A DNA stretch of 64,000 nt from CAVOHU01 sp963817885 (GCA_963817885.1 CAWFQE010000003.1:372001-436000); one strand, 5' to 3'. Positions 27,249 to 36,930 are shown, counted from the stretch's first letter. The notes: generated by a model from the letters alone, not told the origin. A program made the numbers and translations.

Positions 27249-28574
27249 GTGCTTCACCCGAACAAGCTCGCCATACTCGCCGGAGGCGGTCCCGCCCCCG
27301 GCATCAACGGTGTCATCAGCGCCGCCACGATTCGAGCCGCCATGGACGGGGTCGAGGTCATCGGGATCCGCGACGGCTTCGAGTGGATCATGCAGGGCGA
27401 CGTCGAACACGTCATGCCGCTCACGTTGGAGGCGGTCAGCCGGATCCATTTCCGTGGGGGCGTGCACATCGGGATCTCCCGGTCGAATCCCACGAAGAAC
27501 CCCGAGCACCTCGAGAACGCGGTGCTGTCGCTGCTGCGGCTCAACGTGTCGATGCTCATCACCATCGGCGGCGACGACACCGCCTACTCGGCGATGAAGC
27601 TCGAGGAAAAGGCCGGCGGGCGCATCCGCGTGGTGCACGTTCCGAAGACCATCGACAACGACCTGGCCCTGCCGCCCTTCGTGGACACGTTCGGCTTCCA
27701 GTCGGCCAGGCACTACGGCGTCGAGATCGTCAAGAACCTGATGGTCGATGCGAAGACGACGTCGCGCTGGTACTTCGTCATCGCGATGGGACGGGGAGCC
27801 GGGCATCTGGCCCTGTCGATCGGAAAGGCGGCCGGGGCGACCCTCTCGCTGATTCCCGAGGAGTTCTCGGGCGAACGGTTGAAACTCAAGACGCTCGTCG
27901 ACACGCTGGCCGGCGCCATCATCAAGCGCCTGAGCTACGGCCGGCGCGACGGGGTGGCCGTGCTCGCCGAAGGGCTCGTGTTGAACATCGATCCGGCCGA
28001 CCTGACCCACCTCGAGGAAGTCGAGCGCGACGCGCACGGCAACGTGCGAATCGCCGAGGTGAACATCGGCGAGCTCCTCAAGGCGGAGGTCAGCCGGCGG
28101 CTGAAGGAGTTCGGCACCAAGGCGACGATCATCGCCAAGAACATCGGCTACGAGCTGCGCTGCGCCGATCCGATTGCCTCCGACATGGAGTACACGCGCG
28201 ACCTCGGATACTGCGCCGCGAAGTACCTGCTGGCCGGCGGGAATGCCGTGCTCATCTCGACGCAGAACGGCCACTTCGTGCCGATCCCGTTCCCGAGCCT
28301 CATCGATCCGGCCACGGGCCGCGCAAAGATCCGCCGGGTGGACGTGCACGGAACGAGCTATTCGATCGCCAGGCGTTACATGGTGCGGCTCCGCCGTGAC
28401 GACTTCCAGGACCCGCATGAACTGGCGAAGTTCGCCTCGGCGGCCGGCTTGTCGCTCGAGGAGTTCCGGCGTGAATTCGAGTACCTGATCGCCGAGGAGC
28501 CGGTTCCGACCATGCTGGACAACGAGATGCGCGCCCTGATTTCCGTCCCCGCCGGGGATACTCCCGAGGAGTGA
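27249..28574 (+). CDS. pfp: 6-phosphofructokinase, diphosphate-dependent type
   Basis: The protein has 441 residues and a GTG start with GGGAGG eight bases upstream. It phosphorylates fructose 6-phosphate in glycolysis. The nucleotide-site loop is AGGGPAPGING (11-21). GGDDT (107-111) has Asp where ATP-dependent enzymes have Gly, and PKTIDND (132-138) has the Lys associated with diphosphate use. MGRGAGHLAL and AEGLV follow as expected. By known family rules it should use diphosphate as phosphoryl donor and be reversible, without allosteric control. It converges on the FTCD gene with a 43-base gap. Confidence 0.88.
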   Translation: MLHPNKLAILAGGGPAPGINGVISAATIRAAMDGVEVIGIRDGFEWIMQGDVEHVMPLTLEAVSRIHFRGGVHIGISRSNPTKNPEHLENAVLSLLRLNVSMLITIGGDDTAYSAMKLEEKAGGRIRVVHVPKTIDNDLALPPFVDTFGFQSARHYGVEIVKNLMVDAKTTSRWYFVIAMGRGAGHLALSIGKAAGATLSLIPEEFSGERLKLKTLVDTLAGAIIKRLSYGRRDGVAVLAEGLVLNIDPADLTHLEEVERDAHGNVRIAEVNIGELLKAEVSRRLKEFGTKATIIAKNIGYELRCADPIASDMEYTRDLGYCAAKYLLAGGNAVLISTQNGHFVPIPFPSLIDPATGRAKIRRVDVHGTSYSIARRYMVRLRRDDFQDPHELAKFASAAGLSLEEFRREFEYLIAEEPVPTMLDNEMRALISVPAGDTPEE

Positions 28575-28617
28575 TCGCCAGCCGCCCGAGGGGCGTCGAG
28601 CCGGGGAAGGGGCGCGG

Positions 28618-30297
28618 TCAGCCCTTCAATCCGATCGCCGACATGACGGTCGCCTGAACGGCGTCGCACAGGCGGCGCGCGTCGGCGACCAGCCCGTCGA
28701 CCTGCCGGCGGCACTGATCCTTGAACCGCTCGTCAGTCATCGAGGCCAGGTTGATGAGCACGTTGAGGGCCGCGCCCTCCACTCCGGCACGGGCCGTCAA
28801 CGCCGCCACGCCGGCGTCCGACGCGGAGTTCCTGTTTCCCGTCTCGGCGACCTTCTGGCTCAGGCGCATGGCTTCCAGGCACAGGCGCGCGGTCTCGAGC
28901 GGCACGTTCGCGGCGCGGCGGTACGCGTCCGCGGTCGCCCGGTCCCGCTCGGCCTGCTCGTCAGGCGTGCTCTTGGGCAGGCGCAGGGCGTCCATGACCG
29001 CGTTGAACGCCTCGGTGTCCTCGTCGATGGCGCGGACCAGCCGCGCCTTGAGCCACTGGCCTTCCTCCGCCACCGAGCGCAGATCGTCCCACGCCGCCTC
29101 GTAGCCCTTCTTCCCGATGGTGAGGTTGGCGACCATCGCGGCGAGGGCCGCGCCGAGACTGCCCGAGAGTGCCGCCACCGATCCGCCACCGGGCGCCGGC
29201 GACTCGGTCGAGACCTCGTCGACAAATCGGGCGACGGTCATGGAGGCGAGCGGCGCGGCGGGACGGAAGTGGTATTCGATGATCTTCTTGTCGGGATCGA
29301 ACGGCGAGACCTGGTCGAGGCCAAGCGATCGGACGGCCATTTCCACCAGCTCGGCTTCGGGCACGCCGGCCGACTTGCCCTGCTTGCGAAGGTAGAACCG
29401 GCCGGCCTCGAGCATCGGTCCGAGGGGCGTCAGGCCGACCAGCTCGGATCCGGTGACGAGCAGCCCGAGCCTGGCGGCCTCTTCCCGGACGGTCTCGAAG
29501 ACGACATGCAGCGGGCTGACGGTGTGATCGAGCAGGTTGATCGATACCTGCGCCTGGCGGTACTGCTCGATGTACCAGCCGATGGCGCGCACCGCCTTGA
29601 GGCGTCCCGGGATCTTGACCGAGGCCCCGTCGACGTCGCGAACGATGGCGCCCTGGGCGTCGCGCTTCGCCCGGCCGCCCTCGCGGATGTTCAGGGCAAT
29701 CTCGTTGGCCAGCCTGCGATCGATCGTGTTCAGGTTGACGTTGTAGGCGAGCAGGAACTCGCGCGCGCCGACCACCGTCGCGCCGGATCGGCGGTTGAAG
29801 GTGGCCGGCCCGGCATCGGGCACCCACGCGGGATCCTCGAGCTTGCGCGGCAGCCCCTCGTACTCGCCCGCGCGGATGTTCGCCAGGCTGCGACGCTCCT
29901 CGCTCGATGCGGCGTGCTCGTAGAAGTAGACCGGGATGCTCAGCTCGGTCCCGATGCGCCGGCCGACCGCGCGCGCGATGGCCGCGCAGTCCTCCATGGT
30001 GACTTCCGAGACCGGGACGAACGGGCAGACGTCGAGGGCCCCGATGCGCGGATGCGCGCCCTTGTGCTTCGACATGTCGATGAGGATCGATGCCAGCTGC
30101 GCCGCGCGGAACGCCGCCTCCTGGACGTCCTCGGGGCTTCCCACCATCGTGTAGACGGTCCGATTCGTGTCGGCCCCCGGATCGACGTCGAGCAGCTTCA
30201 CGCCGGACACGCCAGACATCGCGCCGCCGATCGCATCGATAATCGCGCGATCGCGCCCCTCGGAGAAATTCGGCACGCATTCGACCAGTCTCGGCAT
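28618..30297 (-). CDS. ftcD: bifunctional glutamate formimidoyltransferase / formimidoyl-THF cyclodeaminase
   Basis: The protein has 559 residues. Residues 1 to about 310 are the formimidoyltransferase: LVECVPNFSEGRD at the N terminus, HKGAHPRIGALDVCPFVPV and YNVNLNT. Residues about 345-555 are the cyclodeaminase: RFVDEVSTESPAPGGGSVAA and GNRNSASDAGVAAL. The enzyme takes formimidoyl-glutamate from histidine breakdown and yields 5,10-methenyl-THF and ammonia. The fusion is like the animal enzyme and is also seen in some bacteria. The start at 30297 removes 26 unsupported residues. No other hut genes are in the window. Confidence 0.92.
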   Translation of the reverse strand: MPRLVECVPNFSEGRDRAIIDAIGGAMSGVSGVKLLDVDPGADTNRTVYTMVGSPEDVQEAAFRAAQLASILIDMSKHKGAHPRIGALDVCPFVPVSEVTMEDCAAIARAVGRRIGTELSIPVYFYEHAASSEERRSLANIRAGEYEGLPRKLEDPAWVPDAGPATFNRRSGATVVGAREFLLAYNVNLNTIDRRLANEIALNIREGGRAKRDAQGAIVRDVDGASVKIPGRLKAVRAIGWYIEQYRQAQVSINLLDHTVSPLHVVFETVREEAARLGLLVTGSELVGLTPLGPMLEAGRFYLRKQGKSAGVPEAELVEMAVRSLGLDQVSPFDPDKKIIEYHFRPAAPLASMTVARFVDEVSTESPAPGGGSVAALSGSLGAALAAMVANLTIGKKGYEAAWDDLRSVAEEGQWLKARLVRAIDEDTEAFNAVMDALRLPKSTPDEQAERDRATADAYRRAANVPLETARLCLEAMRLSQKVAETGNRNSASDAGVAALTARAGVEGAALNVLINLASMTDERFKDQCRRQVDGLVADARRLCDAVQATVMSAIGLKG

Positions 30298-30627
30298 CTC
30301 ATCAGGCCTTTCGGAAGCGGTCCCGGATTCCCACCGGACTGCCGAAGCGTACGACGCCCGGTCGAGGAGCGTCAACCTCGATCAGCAGGGCGTCTGTCGC
30401 GATCGCGCCGATCCCGAGGGCCCGGGGCGCATTCACGGGACATCACTCTCCAGGTGCAGAGAGGGGCGCGCCGCTCCGCCCCTCGTTTCCGGCCGAGTTG
30501 ATGGTATCCTCCCGGGCGGGTTGCACAGGTACCACGCGTGGCGGTTTCGAAGGTCGGCGGGCGCCGTTCATCTGCGCGCCCGGCTTCCGGGGCGGACCCC
30601 GGACGCTGCATCCAAAGAGGGGCGGGG

Positions 30628-32058
30628 ATGACACGGAGCAATGTCGTCAGGTGGCTGGTTCCGGTCGGGGTGGGCGTGGTGGTCGTGCTGCTGCCGGTTC
30701 CATCAGGCCTCACGCCGCAAGCCTGGCGCTACTTCGCGCTGTTCATGGCGGTGGTCGCCGGCCTCATGCTCGAACCGATTCCCGCCTCGGGCGTCGGGTT
30801 CATCGGCATGGCACTGGCTGCCTCGTCGCGGCTGGTCGTTGCCGACCCGGGCGACGCGATCAAGTGGGCGCTCACCGGGTTTGCCAACGGAACGGTCTGG
30901 CTCGTCTTCAGCGCCTTCATGCTCGCCCTCGGCTACGAGAAGACCGGGCTTGGCCGCCGCATCGCGCTGCTGCTGGTCCGGCGGCTCGGCAGCCGCACGC
31001 TCGGCCTGGGATACGCCATCACGCTGGCCGACGTGGTGCTCGCGCCGTTCACCGCGTCGAACACCGCGCGCAGCGCCGGCACGATCTTCCCCGTGATCCG
31101 GAACATTCCGCCGCTCTACGATTCCCATCCCGGATCCTCGGCCAGGAAGATTGGCGCCTACGTGATGTGGACCGGCTTTGCCGCCACCTGCGTGTCCAGC
31201 TCGATGTTCGTCACGGCGCTTGCGCCGAACCTGCTCGCCGTCAGCCTGGTGAAACAGATCACCGGCGTCACGATCTCGATGGGCGCCTGGGCCATCGGGT
31301 TCCTCCCGGTCGGGCTGGTGCTGGTTGCGCTGCTGCCGCTGCTGGTTTACGTGCTCTACCCGCCCGGGCTGAAGGGCGGGCCGGAGGTGCCCGCGTGGGC
31401 GGGCCGCGAGCTGGCGGCCATGGGGCCCGTCACGCGGAGCGAGATCCTGATGGGGGCGTTCGCGATTCTGGCCGTCATCCTGTGGATGTTCGCCGGCGAT
31501 GTGATCGATGCCTCCACGGCAGCGCTGATCGTCGTCTCGCTGATGATGGTGACCGGGCTCATCACCTGGCAGGAGGTCATCGGCAACAGCGCGGCGTGGA
31601 GCGTCCTGGTCCTGCTGGCGACGCTCGTCTCGCTCTCGGACGGCCTGGGCAAGGTCGGATTCATCGCGTGGTTCGCCAACCACGCCGCGGTGATGCTGAC
31701 GGGCCTGCCGATGACGGTCGTGCTGACGAGCCTGGTCGCCATCTTCTTTCTTGTCCACTACATGTTCGCCAGCCTGACCGCCCACACCAGTGCCGTGCTG
31801 CCTGTCGTCCTGACCGCGGCCCTGACCGTGCCTGGCGTGCCGGTCAGGACGGTCGCGCTGCTGCTGTGCTACTCGCTCGGGTTGATGGGGGTGCTGACCC
31901 CGTACGCCACGGGCCCGGCGCCGGTCTACTTCGGCAGCGGCTTCATCTCGCGATCGGACTTCTGGCGTCTCGGGCTGATCTTCGGCCTGGTCTTCCTCGC
32001 GGCCCTGCTTGGCATCGGCCTGCCGTACCTCAACCTGATCGGGGCGGGCGGAAGCTGA
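30628..32058 (+). CDS. DASS/SLC13-family anion:sodium symporter
   Basis: The protein has 476 residues and about 12-13 membrane segments. The two SNT-type motifs of divalent-anion transporters can be placed: ASNTARSAG (143-151), and in the second half the pair LTAHTSAVLP and YATGPAPVYFGSGFI. It belongs with the 2-oxoglutarate/malate translocator branch. It imports di- or tricarboxylates with sodium, or exchanges them. The ATG at 30628 is preceded by a G-rich site and removes a 30-residue Arg-rich extension. It converges on the DRE-TIM lyase, with only heptad arrays between. The exact substrate is unknown. Confidence 0.85.
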   Translation: MTRSNVVRWLVPVGVGVVVVLLPVPSGLTPQAWRYFALFMAVVAGLMLEPIPASGVGFIGMALAASSRLVVADPGDAIKWALTGFANGTVWLVFSAFMLALGYEKTGLGRRIALLLVRRLGSRTLGLGYAITLADVVLAPFTASNTARSAGTIFPVIRNIPPLYDSHPGSSARKIGAYVMWTGFAATCVSSSMFVTALAPNLLAVSLVKQITGVTISMGAWAIGFLPVGLVLVALLPLLVYVLYPPGLKGGPEVPAWAGRELAAMGPVTRSEILMGAFAILAVILWMFAGDVIDASTAALIVVSLMMVTGLITWQEVIGNSAAWSVLVLLATLVSLSDGLGKVGFIAWFANHAAVMLTGLPMTVVLTSLVAIFFLVHYMFASLTAHTSAVLPVVLTAALTVPGVPVRTVALLLCYSLGLMGVLTPYATGPAPVYFGSGFISRSDFWRLGLIFGLVFLAALLGIGLPYLNLIGAGGS

Positions 32059-32087
32059 TAGCCTGGGGCTCCTGGCCGAGAGCCTTC

Positions 32088-32122
32088 GGCCTAAGGCTTA
32101 AGGCTATAGGCTCAAGGCCCGC
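32088..32122 (+). repeat. period-7 array after DASS gene
   Basis: The units are GGCCTAA, GGCTTAA, GGCTATA, GGCTCAA and GGCCCGC on the plus strand, reading in the direction of the transporter gene that ends 30 bases earlier. Confidence 0.75.
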
Positions 32123-32145
32123 AGCTGTGGCCCGTGCCGTGTGCC

Positions 32146-32194
32146 CTATAGCCTGTAACCTATAACCTGTAACCTGTAACCTGTAACCTATCTC
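32146..32194 (-). repeat. period-7 GGTTACA array after lyase gene
   Basis: Seven heptads abut the lyase stop codon. Read on the minus strand: GAGATAG, GTTACAG three times, GTTATAG, GTTACAG and GCTATAG, which is a phase-shifted GGYTAYA. It reads in the direction of the minus-strand gene and is separate from the plus-strand array 24 bases away. Confidence 0.85.
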
Positions 32195-33184
32195 CTACGC
32201 CCGTGCCCGAGCGACCGCTGCCCCTGGCTCCTTCTGCGGCGACGATTCTCCGTGGATGACGGGACCGCTGCGCACGATGTTGGAGCGGAGCCGCTCTCCG
32301 AGAATCTCCTCCGCCCGGAGGCCGGTGTCGATCAGCCGGGTGAGATCGATCCCGGTGGCGACACCCATCTCGCCGAGCACGCCGATGAGATCCTCGCTGC
32401 ACGTGTTGCCCGTATTGCCGGCCGAGTACTTCGCGACACCGGTCGCCGGCTGGCCCCCGATCGCGCCAATCGAGCAGTCGACATATCGCACACCGAGCTC
32501 GAGCATCGCGATGGAGTTGACGATACCCGTGCCGCGCGTGTCGTGGAAGTGGGCGATGAACTCCGCGCCGGGGAAGAGCGCCATCAGCTCGCCGATCCGT
32601 TCGCGCACGAGCCTGGGATTGGCGACACCGGTCGTGTCGCCCAGCATGATCGTCTGCGCGCCTTCGTCGAGGTAGAACCGCACGATCTTGGCGACCTCCG
32701 AGGTGGCGACATCGCCGCGGACCGGGCAGCCGTACACGGTCCCGGCGCATCCGATGATCCTGACGCCCAGCTGATGCGCCCGCTTCATGATGCGCGCGTG
32801 CTCGTCCATGGCCTCCGCGTGCGTCATCCGGAAGTTGAGCAGGTTGTGCTTCTCGCAGGACGAGATCATGAGGATGATCTCGTTGGCGCCGTAGCCGTCC
32901 TTCTGACAGATCTCGAAGCGATCGAACCCCTTCGTGTTCGGCATCAGCACGACATACGAGACGTCCGGGCGGCGTTCGATCCGCCTGAGCACCTCCGCCG
33001 CGTCGGCGAACTGGGGGAGCAGCTTCGGATGAGAGAACGACGTGACTTCGAGTTTCTTGAAGCCTGCGTCCACGATGCGCTTGATCATCTCGAGCTTGTC
33101 GTCGGTGGACACCAGGACGGGCATCGACTGCAGCCCGTCGCGCGCCCAGCATTCGCAGGCGATCACTGATTCTGGCATGCCCAT
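32195..33184 (-). CDS. DRE-TIM metallolyase, HMG-CoA-lyase-like but lacking the catalytic Cys
   Basis: The protein has 329 residues. TIM-barrel motifs of the HMG-CoA lyase/carboxyltransferase family are present: ARDGLQS (R15, D16), LEVTSFSHPK (E46), and metal ligands H212 and H214 in AHFHDTRGTG. The G-loop that holds the catalytic Cys in HMG-CoA lyase (GGCPYA) reads GGQPATG here, with Gln at 245, although the following SAGNTGN keeps the metal-ligand Asn. It therefore probably cleaves or condenses something other than HMG-CoA. GGAGG lies six bases before the ATG at 33184. It is convergent with a dicarboxylate transporter, which may supply a substrate. Confidence 0.78.
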   Translation of the reverse strand: MGMPESVIACECWARDGLQSMPVLVSTDDKLEMIKRIVDAGFKKLEVTSFSHPKLLPQFADAAEVLRRIERRPDVSYVVLMPNTKGFDRFEICQKDGYGANEIILMISSCEKHNLLNFRMTHAEAMDEHARIMKRAHQLGVRIIGCAGTVYGCPVRGDVATSEVAKIVRFYLDEGAQTIMLGDTTGVANPRLVRERIGELMALFPGAEFIAHFHDTRGTGIVNSIAMLELGVRYVDCSIGAIGGQPATGVAKYSAGNTGNTCSEDLIGVLGEMGVATGIDLTRLIDTGLRAEEILGERLRSNIVRSGPVIHGESSPQKEPGAAVARARA

Positions 33185-33517
33185 TCCCGGCCTCCGTGAG
33201 GTGTGGCTGGCCCCGCCCGAGGGTGCCGCTGGATCGATTCTACAGCCTACGGGTCGGAGATCGATGCCGGGAGCTCGAACCCGCGAGGGCGCCTGGACAG
33301 GCCGGGCGAAGCCGGGCCTCGATGAGCGTCGAAGAGGTTCCGGCCGCTCACCTGCGTCTTCGGAAGGATGCTTCAGGGTATTCGGGACGCCGGCGGCGCG
33401 GCGGCTGGCGGACGAAACCGAAACGCCTCCCGTGGCATTCGCCACGGGAAGCGTACGGTTCTGCTCCCTGCCGCCCGGACTGGAATCGCTCCCGGTACGG
33501 GCAGCAGGAAACGATCT
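33185..33517. other. intergenic region with terminator
   Basis: The region separates the lyase start and the lipoprotein end, both minus strand. It holds the terminator hairpin at 33428-33449 and the lyase leader with its GGAGG site. No gene is evident. Confidence 0.5.
33428..33449 (-). terminator. terminator downstream of FnIII-like lipoprotein
   Basis: A perfect 9-bp stem TCCCGTGGC/GCCACGGGA closes a four-base loop. Read on the minus strand it is followed by GGCGTTTCGGTTT, a broken T tract. It lies 69 bases after the stop of the minus-strand gene. Confidence 0.6.
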
Positions 33518-34621
33518 TTACCGATCCGCGAAGGCCGGCCGCGGCTTGCTCGAAATCCACACGCCACGGTAGATCACATCGATCACCGACTGGTTCTCGG
33601 GACCGCTGCGGTGCGGCGGTGCGCCGAGGAACGCGGCGTGCGGGCTCGGATCGTAGACGCCGGAGTAGAACTTGCCGAAGTTGTAGAGCATCGGTCCGTT
33701 GGGGCCGCCCTGGTTGATCGACACGGTCATCGACCCGCCCCAGACCGCCTTCCAGAAGTAGGTCTGATCGGCGTTCAGCTGGATGTAGACGCGCTCGGCA
33801 CCTTCGGTGTCCTTCTGATCGTTGCTCGTGATGATCCGCCAGGCGACCTCTCCGGTCCCGCGCTTCTCGACGGTCAACCGGTGGTCGTTGTCGGCGAGCT
33901 CGCCATTGCAGTTTTCTTCACCTTCGCACATCGTGAAGAGCTTCGACTTGTTGCTCTCGCCCTTCAGGCTCTTCAGGTTGGTCGTCAGCAACGAGAACTG
34001 GCCGGCCGGCAACGTTCCCACCAGCGGGTAGTAGACGTAGGTGGTGATGCTGTCGAACCGCAGACCGACCCCCGGAATGAACGTCGCCGGTCCGCGGACG
34101 ATCCCGACCGACTTCCCGTCGGTGAGCGGATCGTACACCTCGGTGCCATTGATGTAGCCGCTCGGAATGGCCGGGGTCTTGAAGCTCCACGTGTCCGACC
34201 ACGGGCCGAACAGGGCGCCGACCTCGGCACGGACCCGCCACTTGTAGGTCTTGTCGTACTCGAGCGTGTAGAACTGCGACGTCAGGGCGGTGCCGGTCTG
34301 CGCTTTGATGAGGACGCCCGCCCCGTCCATCAGCTGGTAGCGGTAGGTCGGAGACGAGATCGGCGCATACACTCCGGCGGCGGCCTGTATCTTCAGTGTC
34401 GCATCACTGGCGAGCCCGCCGCCAGGGTCCTGCAGCATGCTGCCGTTGGCCGGACTGACCGGCGTCGGCGCGGTGACCTTCAGCGTCGAACCGTCGGCCG
34501 CCGCGTCGGTGGTCGCTGGCGACGGTCCCGCCGTGGAGGCCGGATGATCGCCGGGACTGCTGCAGCCGAACGCGATGGCGATGATTCCGGTGGCCAGAAC
34601 GTAAAGTGATCGTGAATGCAC
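33518..34621 (-). CDS. lipoprotein with FnIII-like domain and unknown C-terminal domain
   Basis: The protein has 367 residues from the GTG at 34621. A hydrophobic segment ends in lipobox AFGC (C20). A Ser/Thr/Ala-rich spacer follows. Residues about 50-140 form a fibronectin-III-like module (PTPVSPANGSML to YKWRVRAEVGALFGPWSDTW). The C-terminal 200 residues are beta-rich (YINGTEVYDPLTDGKSVG, FWKAVWGG), resembling a jelly-roll found in polysaccharide-binding or lyase proteins, but no catalytic motif is certain. Its FnIII style resembles the lipoprotein at 37.0-38.2 kb, and the two flank a two-component system. Function is unknown. Confidence 0.65.
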   Translation of the reverse strand: MHSRSLYVLATGIIAIAFGCSSPGDHPASTAGPSPATTDAAADGSTLKVTAPTPVSPANGSMLQDPGGGLASDATLKIQAAAGVYAPISSPTYRYQLMDGAGVLIKAQTGTALTSQFYTLEYDKTYKWRVRAEVGALFGPWSDTWSFKTPAIPSGYINGTEVYDPLTDGKSVGIVRGPATFIPGVGLRFDSITTYVYYPLVGTLPAGQFSLLTTNLKSLKGESNKSKLFTMCEGEENCNGELADNDHRLTVEKRGTGEVAWRIITSNDQKDTEGAERVYIQLNADQTYFWKAVWGGSMTVSINQGGPNGPMLYNFGKFYSGVYDPSPHAAFLGAPPHRSGPENQSVIDVIYRGVWISSKPRPAFADR

Positions 34622-34811
34622 GGTCGCTGCTGCTCCTCGTCGGGACTGTCGCTGATGGAAATTGGCCGGAATCCGCGGTACGAGGGATCCTCGCCGCTCC
34701 CGATCAGGAGAGCATCCCTGTTGCGGACCCCGGCCGAGACACCTTACATGACGAGGACCAGCGTACGCTGTCGCGGAGGGCGGCGCCCATCCTGTCGAGA
34801 CAGTATTCGCG

Positions 34812-35459
34812 TCAGGAAATGATCCCCCGGCGCACGGCGTAGAGGACCATCTGGGCGACGTTGTGCAGGTCGAGCTTCTCGAGAATGTGGGCGCGGTGGG
34901 TTTCGACGGTGACAGCACTGATGAAGAGCTGGTCGGCGATCTGTTTGTTGTTGTGTCCCTCCGCGATCAGCTGGAAGACCTCGCGCTCCCGCTCCGACAG
35001 CAGCTCGTAGCGATCCGAGACGCCGCGCCTCAGCACCGATCGGCGGTAATCGTGCTGCAGGACGGCCGCGACGGCCGGGCTGAAGAACAGTTTCCCCTTC
35101 ACGACCGATTCGACGGCGGTGACCACGTCCACGTCTGCCGAGTCCTTCAGCAGATACCCGGATGCCCCCGCCTGCACGGCGCGCGAGATGTGAACCTCGT
35201 CGGCGTGCATCGACAGGATGAGGATGCGTATGTCCGGCGACCGCCGCAATATCTGGCGCGTCGCCTCGATGCCGTTGAGCCGGGGCATCGTCACGTCGAG
35301 GATCGCGACATCAGGGTGCAGATCGAGGGCCTGTTGCACCGCCTCGCGGCCGTCTCCGGTTTCGGCAATTACGTTCCAGCCCGGTTGCTCGGTGAGGATG
35401 CGCCGAAGGCCCTGCCTGACAAGCGTGTGGTCGTCAGCGAGCAGAATGCTCAGCATCAA
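34812..35459 (-). CDS. NarL/LuxR-type response regulator
   Basis: The protein has 215 residues. The receiver domain carries the acidic pair in LADDH, phospho-acceptor Asp at about 54-55 (AILDVTMPRLNG) and Lys in GYLLKDS. The C-terminal LuxR helix-turn-helix is LLSEREREVFQLIAEGHNNK with QIADQLFISAVTVETHRAHI. The start lies within the last 26 bases of the sensor kinase gene, so the two are co-translated. The signal and targets are unknown; the flanking lipoproteins are candidates. Confidence 0.9.
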   Translation of the reverse strand: MMLSILLADDHTLVRQGLRRILTEQPGWNVIAETGDGREAVQQALDLHPDVAILDVTMPRLNGIEATRQILRRSPDIRILILSMHADEVHISRAVQAGASGYLLKDSADVDVVTAVESVVKGKLFFSPAVAAVLQHDYRRSVLRRGVSDRYELLSEREREVFQLIAEGHNNKQIADQLFISAVTVETHRAHILEKLDLHNVAQMVLYAVRRGIIS

Positions 35460-36930
35460 GGCTCCCTGTCGAGGACGGTTCGTCCGCCTCAGCGTCCGGC
35501 TGGCTCTCGCCGCCGATCTCGTCGGCGGTCCGGCCGGCGAGATATGGCAGTTCGACCCTCAGCCGGGTTCCGCCGCCGCTGGAACTGTCCAGCGCGAATT
35601 CGCCGTGAAAGGCGGCGACCCGTTCGCGGATGCCCAGCAGGCCGACGCCGTTGCCGATCTCGCGGTCCGCCGGCTTCGAGGCGATACCTTTTCCGTCGTC
35701 CTCGACACGCAGGACGACCGTATCGGACAGGCGATCGAGACTCACGCGGCACGATCTGGCCTCGGCGTGGCGGGCCACGTTGGTCGTAGCCTCCTGCACG
35801 ATGCGATAGAGGCAGAGTTCTTCATCCGCCGCCAGAGGGCCGACCTCGTCCTGGCAGTCGAACTCGGTTTCGATGCCGGTGCGTTCGCTGAATCCATCGA
35901 GATACCAGCGCACGGTCTCGGCCAATCCCATGTCGTCGAGCATCGGCGGGCGCAGGAGGCGCGCCAGTTGGCGCACCGACTGCAAGGCGTTATCGGCGAT
36001 GAGCCTGGCCTGCTCGATTTCGCCGCGTCGTTCGGGTGCGGCCGTGCGAAGGACGGCGCCGAGGTGCATCTTGACCGCGGTGAGCGCCTGACCGATTTCG
36101 TCGTGCAGTTCCCGCGAGATGAGCCGCCGCTCAGCCTCCTGGGCCCCGACCAGCTGGGCGGACAGTCGATGAAGATCTTCCGCGTACTGGGTGTTCCGGG
36201 CCAGCTGTTCGCGCAGCCGGCGCTCGAGACGCCCGGAATACACCGTGACGATGGCGGCCACCGCCAGGCAGAGCACCAGCGAGAGGATGCCGATCAGCCA
36301 GATCCGCCGCTGAAGGTTCGCGCGCAACCCCGTGACATCGCGTTGCTGCTCCTGGAACCGGATCTGGCTGGTGTGCTGGAGTTGCCGGGCAATCTGCAGG
36401 ATCAGCTCCCGCCTTGGCACGAGCCGTTCTCTGATGAGGCGCAGCGGATCGGCGGAAGCGTCAATCGGGGCCAGCGCGAGGACCGGGTCGATGGCCGACC
36501 AGTACTCGGTGACCTCTCGCTCGAATTCCTCGACATCCTCGGAGCCGACGTGACTGACTCGCGCGTGAATGCGCACGAACGCAGCCTGGCTCATGGCCCG
36601 GCTCTGCTGAATCTGGGAACGATAGAACGCGGCCCGGTCCGGCTCCGCACTCAACAGGAGGTCACGCACGTAGACGGCCGCCTCCAGCACGCCGTCCCGG
36701 ACGACGGCCAGGTCACGCTCGGTTTCGATGAAGGCCTGGGTGCCACGATCGATTTCGCGTTCGATGCGCTCGAAGCCGACGTCGGCCAGGACCCCGACGC
36801 CCACCGACAGGGCGAGAATCGCACCGAATCCGAGGAATAGCGCCGTTCGAAGCGTGGTCTGCGCGACCGAGTGGCTGTCCGAGGGCGCCGGGTGCGCCGG
36901 GAGGGAATCCGTCTGCGGCTTGCTCGCCAT
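35434..36930 (-). CDS. NarX/DegS-type sensor histidine kinase
   Basis: The protein has 498 residues with two membrane segments (about 28-52 and 205-230) enclosing a helical periplasmic sensor of about 150 residues, like the four-helix CHASE3 or Tar-type sensors. A short signalling helix leads to a HisKA_3 domain with H276 in SRELHDEIGQAL. The ATPase domain has EATTNVARHAEA, VEDDGKG and GVGLLGIRERV. A 40-residue acidic tail follows. It is the upstream partner of the NarL-type regulator. Confidence 0.88.
   Translation of the reverse strand: MASKPQTDSLPAHPAPSDSHSVAQTTLRTALFLGFGAILALSVGVGVLADVGFERIEREIDRGTQAFIETERDLAVVRDGVLEAAVYVRDLLLSAEPDRAAFYRSQIQQSRAMSQAAFVRIHARVSHVGSEDVEEFEREVTEYWSAIDPVLALAPIDASADPLRLIRERLVPRRELILQIARQLQHTSQIRFQEQQRDVTGLRANLQRRIWLIGILSLVLCLAVAAIVTVYSGRLERRLREQLARNTQYAEDLHRLSAQLVGAQEAERRLISRELHDEIGQALTAVKMHLGAVLRTAAPERRGEIEQARLIADNALQSVRQLARLLRPPMLDDMGLAETVRWYLDGFSERTGIETEFDCQDEVGPLAADEELCLYRIVQEATTNVARHAEARSCRVSLDRLSDTVVLRVEDDGKGIASKPADREIGNGVGLLGIRERVAAFHGEFALDSSSGGGTRLRVELPYLAGRTADEIGGESQPDAEADEPSSTGSLDAEHSAR

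Noticed and set aside
33255..33330. tRNA-like segment (minus strand GGGTTCGAGCTCC)
   Set aside because: The T-arm does not pair properly, and no acceptor stem, anticodon arm or CCA could be drawn.
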